In this document: positions 54,651 to 62,052 of the stretch, in pieces
How positions within the stretch are numbered: position 1 is the stretch's first letter
Layout of the letters: every line of letters starts with the position of its first letter
DNA from: Viridibacillus arvi
GTDB lineage: Bacteria > Bacillota > Bacilli > Bacillales_A > Planococcaceae
DNA length: 64,000 bases
Direction of reading: 5' to 3'
NCBI RefSeq assembly: GCF_001274945.1
Contig: NZ_LILB01000005.1
Span: 1,222,312-1,286,311, forward strand
Position numbers and translations under genes: made by a program
Notes under the pieces: generated by a model
Told to the model about the DNA's origin: nothing
Database searches by the model: none
The model's input: the letters and a program-made list of their open reading frames with translations, nothing else

Positions 54651-55379
54651 TTAGTGATTTAAGACAACTGATAGGAAGTCTTGTGCACGTTTTGAGTCTG
54701 GGTTTGTGAAGAATTTTTCTGGTGGTGCGACTTCGACAATTTTACCTTCCGCCATGAAAACGATTTGGTCGCAGATTTCTTTTGCGAAGCCCATTTCGTG
54801 AGTAACGACTACCATTGTCATGCCGTCGTTCGCAAGCTGACGGATGGCATCGAGTACTTCTTTAACCATTTCTGGGTCAAGAGCTGATGTTGGTTCGTCA
54901 AAAAGCATGACTTGTGGATCCATTGCAAGTGCGCGTGCAATCGCTACACGTTGTTGTTGACCTCCAGATAGGCGTCCTGGGTAGGCATCGAATTTGTCAC
55001 CTAAACCTAGAGATGTCAGTAGTTCTTTACCACGTTTTTCTGCTTCAGCTTTTGATAGTCCTTTTACTTTCATTGGGGCGATTGTGACATTTTCGAGTGC
55101 TGATAGAAATGGATATAGGTTAAAGCTTTGGAATACGAAACCGATGTTCGTGCGGGCCTTGTTAATATCCGTTTTTTTGTCATGGATAGAAATACCGTCT
55201 ACGATTATTTCACCCGTGTCGATTTCTTCTAGTGCATTTATGGTACGGATCAGAGTTGATTTACCTGCTCCACTTGGTCCGATTAGTGCGACAACATTTG
55301 ATTTTGGTACTTCTAGGTTGATGTCGGTTAATACATGATGATTACCGAAACTTTTATTAACATTTTTGATAGAAATCAT
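54651..55379 (-). CDS. glnQ: polar amino acid ABC transporter ATP-binding protein (GlnQ-like)
   Basis: This 242-residue ATPase has Walker A GPSGAGKS at 34-41, signature LSGGQQQR, and Walker [13 protein letters not shown] followed by [11 protein letters not shown]. The whole sequence is typical of the PAAT family (GlnQ, ArtM, TcyC/N). The partner genes upstream supply the permease and binding protein, and the operon ends here at a terminator. Whether the substrate is glutamine, arginine or cystine cannot be told from the ATPase. Confidence 0.9.
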   Translation of the reverse strand: MISIKNVNKSFGNHHVLTDINLEVPKSNVVALIGPSGAGKSTLIRTINALEEIDTGEIIVDGISIHDKKTDINKARTNIGFVFQSFNLYPFLSALENVTIAPMKVKGLSKAEAEKRGKELLTSLGLGDKFDAYPGRLSGGQQQRVAIARALAMDPQVMLFDEPTSALDPEMVKEVLDAIRQLANDGMTMVVVTHEMGFAKEICDQIVFMAEGKIVEVAPPEKFFTNPDSKRAQDFLSVVLNH

Positions 55380-55396
55380 AATTCGTATTCCCCTTC

Positions 55397-56059
55397 TTAT
55401 TGTTCATTTTTCAGCATACGTTTTTCGATTTGACGAATGATTAAAGATAAGCTGAATGTCATGATGAAATAAACGAGCGCAACGAATGTCCAAATTTCTA
55501 TATAACGGAATGATGTTGCTGCTAAATTTTTTGCTTTTAACGTTAAATCTACACCTGCGATGACAGAAATTAACGATGAGTCTTTGATAAGAATGATAAA
55601 TTGTGATGCCATTGGTGGTAAGATTCTTCTAAATGCTTGAGGTAATATGATGTAACGCATTGCTTGGAAATTTGACATACCCGCTGAACGTGCCGCTTCC
55701 ATTTGACCTTTTGGAACAGCTTGAATACCCGAACGAACGATTTCAGCAAGGAATGCCCCTGAGAATGTTGCTAAACCAACGATTGAACCCCAATAAGATC
55801 CTAATGAGAAAAATTGACCTAACCCGAAGTAAATCCACATTAACAATACTAGTAATGGTACGCCACGCATGATTTCTACGTAAGCACTTGATATAAAGCG
55901 AATAACAGGGTTACGTGAAATACGTCCGATTCCAAAAATAACTCCCAATGGAATACTTAATAATAGTGAGATAGCTGAAATTTCTAATGTTAGTAAGGCG
56001 CCTTGGATAAAGACGTCCATATTATTTGGAATGACGCTCCAGTCTAGTTGAATGTCCAT
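55397..56059 (-). CDS. glnP: polar amino acid ABC transporter permease (GlnP-like)
   Basis: This 220-residue HisM/GlnP-type permease has about five membrane segments. It shows the family start ([29 protein letters not shown]), [18 protein letters not shown], and the EAA coupling loop in [30 protein letters not shown]. The ATG at 56059 follows GAGGAGG by eight bases; a start seven codons earlier is less likely. It lies between the binding-protein and ATPase genes, with a single permease presumably forming a homodimer. Confidence 0.9.
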   Translation of the reverse strand: MDIQLDWSVIPNNMDVFIQGALLTLEISAISLLLSIPLGVIFGIGRISRNPVIRFISSAYVEIMRGVPLLVLLMWIYFGLGQFFSLGSYWGSIVGLATFSGAFLAEIVRSGIQAVPKGQMEAARSAGMSNFQAMRYIILPQAFRRILPPMASQFIILIKDSSLISVIAGVDLTLKAKNLAATSFRYIEIWTFVALVYFIMTFSLSLIIRQIEKRMLKNEQ

Positions 56060-56196
56060 GTAAATGTCCTCCTCGATCATTTCTGTGATCGGTTTTTATT
56101 CGATGAAAGACTACAACGACGTCAGCAAACATAGTGGAGTAGTCCCCTTATGTTTAGCTACGCCGTTTGTAATGTTTCAAAGTACAGCTTGTTCTA

Positions 56197-57027
56197 TTAT
56201 TCTTTAACTGTTTTTAACCAATCGCTATTTTCGAACCATTTTGCACGTGATTGTAATTCAGCCGGGCTATCGATGTATGAGTGTAAGAATGAATTTAACC
56301 ATTGTACTGATTCGAAATCATTTTTCTGTACTGCAAGACCTAAGTTGTCTGCAGAGATGACACCTTCAAGTTTCTTCACTTTTCCTACTTGTTGTAGGTT
56401 GTAAACTTGGATAGCTGGTTCGTCATAGATTACTGCATCAACTTGTCCAGATTGTAGTGCTAGTGCTGCTGCTGGGAAGTCTTCATAATCTTTAATTTCT
56501 GCATTTTTGAACATGTCTTTTGAAATTAATGAACCTGTTGTTGCAATTTGAGCTGCAATTTTAGTGCCTTTTTTATCTAGGTCTTCATATGATTTTATAG
56601 TGTTATTTTTTGATTGAAGCATGATGGCTTGTCCTGTTTTGTAGTAAGGATTTGCAAAGCTGACTGCTAGTGCACGTTCACCTGTGATAGACATACCTGC
56701 GAAGATCATGTCAATTTCACCCGTCTGTAGAGCCGGAACTAGTCCGTCAAATCCGTATTGTTTTACTTCTAATTTAACACCTAAGTTATCTGCAATTGCT
56801 TGAGCAACGTCTATATCATAACCGATGAATTTTCCTTTTGAGTCGACCATTTCAAATGGGAAGTAACCAGGGTTTGTACCAATTACTAGTTTTTTTGCTT
56901 TGATTACTTTTTGGATAGTTGAGTTGTTATTGCTCTTTCCTGCAGATGAATTTGAATCTCCACCATTGCCACAACCTGCAACTACTAGCATGGTAATCAT
57001 TAATAATGCCGCTAACCATTTCTTCAT
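56197..57027 (-). CDS. polar amino acid ABC transporter substrate-binding lipoprotein
   Basis: This 276-residue lipoprotein has the lipobox VAGC (Cys19). It is an SBP_bac_3 protein: LVIGTNPGYFPFEMVDSKGKFIGYDIDVAQAIADNLG, LVPALQTGEIDMIFAGMSITGERALAVSFANPYY, and a late VQKNDFESVQWLNSFL. It is anchored outside the membrane and delivers an amino acid to the GlnP/GlnQ-like complex. It is the first gene of the operon. A TAGACA-17-TATACT promoter lies 50 bases upstream. The 137-base gap before the permease start includes a short hairpin (AACATA/TATGTT near 56131-56157) that may set the usual excess of binding protein over permease. Confidence 0.9.
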   Translation of the reverse strand: MKKWLAALLMITMLVVAGCGNGGDSNSSAGKSNNNSTIQKVIKAKKLVIGTNPGYFPFEMVDSKGKFIGYDIDVAQAIADNLGVKLEVKQYGFDGLVPALQTGEIDMIFAGMSITGERALAVSFANPYYKTGQAIMLQSKNNTIKSYEDLDKKGTKIAAQIATTGSLISKDMFKNAEIKDYEDFPAAALALQSGQVDAVIYDEPAIQVYNLQQVGKVKKLEGVISADNLGLAVQKNDFESVQWLNSFLHSYIDSPAELQSRAKWFENSDWLKTVKE

Positions 57028-57075
57028 AATATATACCTCATTTCATTTAATTTTTAGAATAAGTTGATAAATTGA

Positions 57076-57104
57076 AGTATAGTTTATTTTTATGCATATG
57101 TCTA
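57076..57104 (-). promoter_or_regulatory. sigmaA-type promoter of the amino-acid ABC operon
   Basis: On the minus strand: TAGACA (57104-57099), a 17-base spacer, TATACT (57081-57076). It gives a leader of about 40 bases before the lipoprotein ATG. Confidence 0.6.
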
Positions 57105-57241
57105 CATAAAAATTAATATAATATTAGTTTTATAGAGATTATATTCATATTTTAATAACCTTATCGTATTTTTATTCATTTTTACTCAATGTTTATGTAT
57201 ATTTCTTTATGCAGTGATTGTGATGGATTAGGCACTGATCG

Positions 57242-58065
57242 TGGGTTCTTTGGCGCTACTGGAGACCCCTTTGGCCTTACTCGGGCTCTCTTTAGCGCTA
57301 CTCGTGACCCCTTTAGTTCTACTCGAACTTCCTTTGGCTCTACTCAAGCTCTCTTTAGCGCTACTCGCTCCCTTTAGCTCTACTCGAACTTCCTTTGGCT
57401 CTACTCGAGCTCCCTTTGGCTCTACTCGTGACCCCTTTAGCTCTACTTGCTCCCTTTGGCTCTACTCGGGCTCCCTTTAGCGCTACTCGTGACCCCTTTA
57501 GCTCTACTCGAACTTCCTTTGGCTCTACTCGAGCTCTCTTTAGCTCTACTCGAGCTCCCTTTGGCTCTACTCGAGCTCCCTATGGCTCTACTCGAACTTC
57601 CTTTGGCTCTACTCGAGCTCCCTTTGGCTCTACTCGTGACCCCTTTAGCTCTACTTGCTCCCTTTGGCTCTACTCGGGCTCCCTTTAGCTCTACTCAAAC
57701 TCCCTTTGGCCCTACTCAAGCTCTCTTTAGCGCTACTCGAGACCCTTTTAGCTCTACTCGCTCCCTTTAGCGCTACTCGAGCTCCCTTTAGCTCTACTCG
57801 AGCTCCCTTTAGCTCTACTCGAGCTCCCTTTGGCCCTACTCGCTCCCTTTGGCTCTACTCGGGCTCCCTTTAGCTCTACTCAAACTCCCTTTGGCTCTAC
57901 TCGAGCTCCCTTTAGCTCTACTCGGACTCCCTTTAGCTCTACTCGAGACCCCTTTGGCTCTACTCGAGACCCCTTTAGCTCTACTCGCTCCCTTTGGCTC
58001 TACTCGAGCTCCCTTTAGCTCTACTCAAACTCCCTTTAGCTCTACTCAGGCTCCCTTTAGCGTTT
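57242..58065 (+). repeat. 21-bp tandem array C (about 40 units)
   Basis: The unit core is CCCTTTAGCTCTACTCG, with GGC, GCGC and GGCCC variants, in head-to-tail units of 21 bases and, as in arrays A and B, occasional 19-base units (TCGCTCCCTTT type). A block around 57408-57490 recurs about 208 bases later, a higher-order repeat. The last unit forms the end of the flagellin gene. Frames in all phases are low complexity and are not genes. Confidence 0.95.
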
Positions 58066-58896
58066 TGAATTTGGTGGGCGTAGTAGTTCTAGGATGGATT
58101 GGGCTCGTTGCATGTGTAGGCTTAAGGCGTATTGGGCTGCTTGTTGAAGTATGTTGGCTTTGACGAAGTTCATCATTTCTTGAGCCATGTCTGCATCACG
58201 GATGCGGGATTCGGCAGCGGTTAAGTTTTCTGCCATGTTGACTGAGTTGTTGTAGGCATGTTCGAGACGATTTTGGTAAGCTCCAAGGCGTGAGCGTTCG
58301 CTGGAGACTTTGTTGATAGCTGCGTCGAGTTTTGAGAGGGCAGATTCGGCATTCTCTCTGGTATCGATAGATAGTCCGTCGATGTCGAGGCTTCCGCCAC
58401 TCATATCGTTAATGTACATGTCGATAGTCTGACCTGAATTTGCACCTGCTTGAATTTTCAAAGGATCTTTTGATACACTGCCGTTGAGAAGCTTTTTTGT
58501 GTTGAATTCGGTGTCTGTGGATGTTCTTGTAATCTCTTTTTTTAATTCTTGGAATTCCAGGTCCAGTTGACGACGATCTTCGTCTGTTAATGTATCATTT
58601 GATGCTTGAGTTGAGAGTTCCCGCATACGTTGAAGCATAGCGTGTGTTTCGTTGAGTGCTCCTTCGGCTGTTTGGACCATCCCAATACCATCTTGAATAT
58701 TCTTACTGGCCATATTGAGTCCACGAATTTGGGCGCGCATTTTTTCTGAAATGGCTAGACCTGCTGGATCATCACCAGCTCGATTAATACGGTAGCCTGT
58801 TGAAAGACGTTCGAGCGCTTTACTCGCCATATTCCAGTTGTTATTCATACTTTTTAATATAGATAGTCCTTGTGAATACCAATCTCCTATTCTCAT
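58057..58896 (-). CDS. flagellin
   Basis: This flagellin of about 279 residues has both conserved ends: ASKALERLSTGYRINRAGDDPAGLAISEKMRAQIRGL (N-terminal D0/D1) and ENLTAAESRIRDADMAQEMMNFVKANILQQAAQYAL (C-terminal). The variable middle is short. The N-terminus is divergent: MRIGDWYSQGLSILKSMNNN instead of MRINHNIAALN. The protein ends LLRPPNSKR, whereas flagellins normally stop near LLR; the extra tail and stop codon run into array C. The start is the ATG at 58896; the ATG at 58923 lies upstream of the transcription start expected from the sigmaD promoter. No other flagellar gene is nearby. Confidence 0.85.
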   Translation of the reverse strand: MRIGDWYSQGLSILKSMNNNWNMASKALERLSTGYRINRAGDDPAGLAISEKMRAQIRGLNMASKNIQDGIGMVQTAEGALNETHAMLQRMRELSTQASNDTLTDEDRRQLDLEFQELKKEITRTSTDTEFNTKKLLNGSVSKDPLKIQAGANSGQTIDMYINDMSGGSLDIDGLSIDTRENAESALSKLDAAINKVSSERSRLGAYQNRLEHAYNNSVNMAENLTAAESRIRDADMAQEMMNFVKANILQQAAQYALSLHMQRAQSILELLRPPNSKR

Positions 58897-58925
58897 ACCC
58901 CTCAGTCCTTTTGTGTTTTTCATTT

Positions 58926-58952
58926 ATATCGGCTTTTACATTAATTCCTTTA
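58926..58952 (-). promoter_or_regulatory. sigmaD (flagellar) promoter of flagellin gene
   Basis: On the minus strand: TAAA (58952-58949), a 15-base spacer, GCCGATAT (58933-58926). This is the exact SigD consensus. Transcription should start near 58919, which places the true start codon downstream, at 58896. Confidence 0.85.
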
Positions 58953-59052
58953 TTAGGAAATTCGAATTCTAGTTTATGTGTTTAAAGTTTAAGTGATTTG
59001 GAGAAGCTTTATATAAATATCATTGGTTTTCATCGAAAGGAGCTGTAGTGAA

Positions 59053-59160
59053 TTGGAACCAAAAAAAAATGTGAAATTGGATTTCTATGATTTTGTAATT
59101 AATGCATTTGGGGTTTTTATAGCACTATTAATAATTTTTGTATATGTGTTAACACATTGA
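59053..59160 (+). CDS. 35-residue single-pass membrane protein
   Basis: A TTG at 59053 follows AAAGGAG by ten bases and opens LEPKKNVKLDFYDFVINAFG, continuing VFIALLIIFVYVLTH before a stop at 59160: a short charged N-terminus and one membrane helix. A perfect 12-base terminator hairpin begins ten bases after the stop. Ribosome site, frame, hydrophobic profile and terminator together support a real gene. The function is unknown. A GTG start three bases upstream in another frame ends after eight codons. Confidence 0.5.
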   Translation: MEPKKNVKLDFYDFVINAFGVFIALLIIFVYVLTH

Positions 59161-59170
59161 GGGCATGTTA

Positions 59171-59205
59171 AAAGCACCTATCGTTTTACTAATGATAGGT
59201 GCTTT
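59171..59205 (+). terminator. intrinsic terminator after small membrane protein gene
   Basis: AAAGCACCTATC and GATAGGTGCTTT form a perfect 12-base stem with an 11-base loop. It could also serve the convergent gene ending at 59252. Confidence 0.75.
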
Positions 59206-59251
59206 CTATGTGGTTTTGTTATTCAATTGAAAATCCTCCGTTAGTACGATG

Positions 59252-59704
59252 CTATAGTTTGTGTGTTAGTGTGATAAATAAATTTTCATCTCGAACAGCG
59301 AGTGCTTGATCGATAAGGCGAAGTTTGTTGTCCTTTTCAAGTTGAGTGATTAGGTCTACTACTTCCTTATTAGTACTAGTGAATTGCTCTGTTTTGCCCT
59401 TTTCCTTACTCAACTCAAGGGAGTCATAAATGAGTTCCAGATGATCATGGATGTTAGATATGGTTAGCAATTGATACAACGGTAAGCGTATGAAACGACT
59501 ACCTTTCTGGAAAACAAATACTTCAGATAAGTTTTCAATTTGTAAATTATTTAGATTGATAATGATTTCCTTGCCCTCTACTGGGACAAAATGATATAGC
59601 TCATCTTCTTTTGTAATGGAGAAATATTGATACGCAAATACTAGTTTTAGTCGATTCCCCTCTTTCTTAGTATAAAAAGGTTCCATTCTTCGTACATGTA
59701 ACAT
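59252..59704 (-). CDS. IDEAL-domain-like hypothetical protein
   Basis: This is a cytoplasmic protein of about 150 residues. The ATG at 59704 lies eight bases after AAGGAG. Most of it is unrecognised, but the C-terminus LRLIDQALAVRDENLFITLTHKL fits the IDEAL motif (I-D-x-A-L-x-x-R-D...F...L), a short segment found in Bacillota proteins such as YpiB and in the ComK regulator family. The role is not known. It shares strand with the 112-residue gene upstream, but a terminator-like hairpin separates them. Confidence 0.5.
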   Translation of the reverse strand: MLHVRRMEPFYTKKEGNRLKLVFAYQYFSITKEDELYHFVPVEGKEIIINLNNLQIENLSEVFVFQKGSRFIRLPLYQLLTISNIHDHLELIYDSLELSKEKGKTEQFTSTNKEVVDLITQLEKDNKLRLIDQALAVRDENLFITLTHKL

Positions 59705-59777
59705 GTAAGCCACTCCTTTTTATAGAATTTTCAGATTATTTATATGGTATCATTATATGCTCATATAGTGCAGATAA

Positions 59778-59806
59778 AAAGCAAAAGAACAAATTTCTTT
59801 TGCTTT
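59778..59806 (-). terminator. intrinsic terminator
   Basis: AAAGCAAAAGAA and TTCTTTTGCTTT pair around a short loop, eight bases after the stop at 59814, with T-rich DNA beyond on the minus strand. Confidence 0.5.
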
Positions 59807-59813
59807 CTAGAAT

Positions 59814-60152
59814 TCATCTTTTTTTCTTCCTTCCATATGTAAAAAAGTAAAAAGTATTCGGCTCAGCGATTACATAAATAGTTGTTAATAAAGCTTTTAA
59901 ATTCTCCTCGCTTTGCTCGTATGGCATACTTCGTTGATGTAGTAAAATATGGTTCCGGGTTAAGTCTACACTAACTGTATCAAAAAAGTGATTATCAATG
60001 TAAACGTCATGACGTTCTTCATAACTTCCCTCAGAAGAAATGATGACCTTTTTAGATCGATTTTTAGGTGCATATACTAAATACCATTTAAAAGATTTAA
60101 CTGAATGTATGGATGATCTTAAATCAGGAATTCGAATCATATAGCGTGCCAA
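59814..60152 (-). CDS. small hypothetical protein, 112 residues
   Basis: I do not recognise this protein. It is soluble and basic, with a beta-rich pattern (YMIRIPDLR, FKWYLVYAPKNRSKKVIIS, YIDNHFFDTVSVDLTRNHILLHQR) and an Arg/Lys C-terminus (YGRKKKR). The TTG at 60152 follows GGTGGTG by five bases and is a better start than the ATG four codons later. It is transcribed divergently from the SWIM-protein gene. Confidence 0.55.
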   Translation of the reverse strand: MARYMIRIPDLRSSIHSVKSFKWYLVYAPKNRSKKVIISSEGSYEERHDVYIDNHFFDTVSVDLTRNHILLHQRSMPYEQSEENLKALLTTIYVIAEPNTFYFFTYGRKKKR

Positions 60153-60418
60153 TTAATCACCACCCTAATATTATTATTTATTCCAATATTTAGTTATATA
60201 CATTCTCACATTTTTCTCTGAATATTTCAATAACTTAATGAAAAAGTACCCTGTTTTATCGATTTCCTACATGCTTTTTATGTATTTTTGCAATAAAATC
60301 AGACTTTCTTCACTATTTATCAATTCATTTTGTATGCTTATAGCCGCTTATTTTCAGTAAAAATAATATTATTCTTGTTTGATTAATTATATAAAAAAAT
60401 AAAGACTGTCCTTATGCA

Positions 60419-60448
60419 TTTACGGATGACCTGAAATAGCCGTATAAT
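60419..60448 (+). promoter_or_regulatory. sigmaA-type promoter of the ywqB-like gene
   Basis: TTTACG at 60419-60424, an 18-base spacer, TATAAT at 60443-60448. A leader of about 25 bases includes AGGAG. The remaining 60153-60418 shows no gene. Confidence 0.5.
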
Positions 60449-60480
60449 GAAAGGAACGATTTTTTTCAGGAGCGGAATGT

Positions 60481-62052
60481 ATGAATACAAATATTTCAGA
60501 AATTGCCAAAAAATACGAAGATGCTATTCGCAATAATATGGCTGCAATTGAACTAGAGCTGAATTCATCAGTTCCCGAGGATGAAGAGCTTGTCAGAAGA
60601 GCAGCTTTTTTAGCGCGCCATAACTATGTGAAAATTTCTTCTTATAGTGAAGTACTTAATATACTTCATTTTGTTGTGCAGGATGCTACGCCTGCTACTG
60701 CAACGTTTTATATAAACGATGATCTATTTACATGTGATTGTCGTAACAAGAAATGGTGTCGCCATAAATTAGCGGCGATGTTCGTGTTATATCAATATGT
60801 TGATTCACTGTCTGGTTGGCTCGAGAATTTCCGTTCTCAGAAGTTAAATCAGCTTTCTTTATTTAAAGATGAGCGTACGCCTGAAAGTTGGCTTAAGCTT
60901 GTGGAGAATATTTACAAAGTAAATTTATATAATCAACAATCATTAAACCCTTATTTAATAGAGAGCATTTTCGCTGATATGCAGTCTCAGATTGCAAAAC
61001 ATACGCCATTAGAACGTGAATGGCGCAGTTTATATCAATTATTTACACATATGGCTCTTCTATCTCATACTTGGAAGCACCTACATCCAGCTAATGAGTC
61101 AGCGCGCTCCTATATGATCAATTTTATCGAGCAAGAGAGCCAAGCATTAAAAGATTATATACGCTTAACTGCTAGTAAATCTCGTCTTTTTGCAACGGAT
61201 CCATTTTATGATACATTGCAACAAATGACACATTATTTCCTTGTAAAACAGGAAGGTTATTTTGAAGAGCGTTTGTACATTTACACATTATTTTGGGAGT
61301 CTATGTTTAATGAGAAAAAGCGACGTGAGCTTGAACTTGATATGCTCCGAGCAGAAAAAGACTTTTCAAGTGATGTAAATGTAGAAAGCATCCGAGCTAT
61401 GTTCTTCCTTATGTTGAAAAAGTATGATGATTTACAACAATCATTGACTCAGATTAAAGTCGATGAGTTATTAGTATGGCTTGATCTAGCTCATTTTGCA
61501 GACCGCAATGAGGATTCAGAAGCGTTACAAATGATTTTACGTTCGATGCTTCCTATGTTAGATGAATTCATCAATAATTGGCTCGCAACGAGGTATCGTT
61601 CTAATTTCGTCAATACTTTCAATCGTCTTTGTTCGAAAATAAATTTAACTGATGAAGAGGCAGAGGTACTCTTTACAGCTTCTGGTATGTATGGCATGCA
61701 ACCTTTTTCACATTATTTGATTGAAAAGGAACGTTATTTAGAATGGGCTGCTCTGCATCATCGCTTCCCTTCTTCACTAGCTTATTTAGAATTATGTGGT
61801 GTAAAGGATGTATTGGAGTATAAACCTGAAGTTCTTCTTCCTCTTTATCATGCCCTTGCATTAGAAGAAGTTTCTCAAAAATCGAGACAGCATTATAAAC
61901 AAGCCGTCCGGGTTTGGAAGAAAATGAAGTCTGCGGCGAAGAAAAGCGCAAAAAATGAATATTGGAATCAATATGTCGAAACACTTCGACAACAATATAA
62001 ACGATTACGAGCTTTACAAGAAGAAATCGAGAAAGGAAATCTGAAGCTATGA
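60481..62052 (+). CDS. SWIM zinc-finger protein (YwqB-like)
   Basis: This 523-residue protein starts at the ATG at 60481 seven bases after AGGAG. An N-terminal SWIM domain is clear: C85, C87, C93 and H95 in CDCRNKKWCRH follow the CxC...CxH pattern that binds zinc and often DNA or protein. The rest is helical with no recognised domain. In Bacillus subtilis the SWIM protein YwqB is encoded beside the SNF2 helicase YwqA. The same pair occurs here with the stop and start codons overlapping (ATGA at 62049), implying translational coupling and joint function. Confidence 0.8.
   Translation: MNTNISEIAKKYEDAIRNNMAAIELELNSSVPEDEELVRRAAFLARHNYVKISSYSEVLNILHFVVQDATPATATFYINDDLFTCDCRNKKWCRHKLAAMFVLYQYVDSLSGWLENFRSQKLNQLSLFKDERTPESWLKLVENIYKVNLYNQQSLNPYLIESIFADMQSQIAKHTPLEREWRSLYQLFTHMALLSHTWKHLHPANESARSYMINFIEQESQALKDYIRLTASKSRLFATDPFYDTLQQMTHYFLVKQEGYFEERLYIYTLFWESMFNEKKRRELELDMLRAEKDFSSDVNVESIRAMFFLMLKKYDDLQQSLTQIKVDELLVWLDLAHFADRNEDSEALQMILRSMLPMLDEFINNWLATRYRSNFVNTFNRLCSKINLTDEEAEVLFTASGMYGMQPFSHYLIEKERYLEWAALHHRFPSSLAYLELCGVKDVLEYKPEVLLPLYHALALEEVSQKSRQHYKQAVRVWKKMKSAAKKSAKNEYWNQYVETLRQQYKRLRALQEEIEKGNLKL

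Noticed and set aside
56080-56196. Riboswitch or T-box in the gap between amino-acid permease and binding-protein genes
   Set aside because: Only a small hairpin is visible; no conserved riboswitch or T-box sequence, and the gap is inside the operon.
43586-58065. CRISPR arrays
   Set aside because: The periodic DNA has no unique spacers, the period is 21 bp, and no cas gene is present.
57189-58163. Open frames in array C
   Set aside because: Low-complexity products of the repeat in all frames; some run antisense into flagellin.
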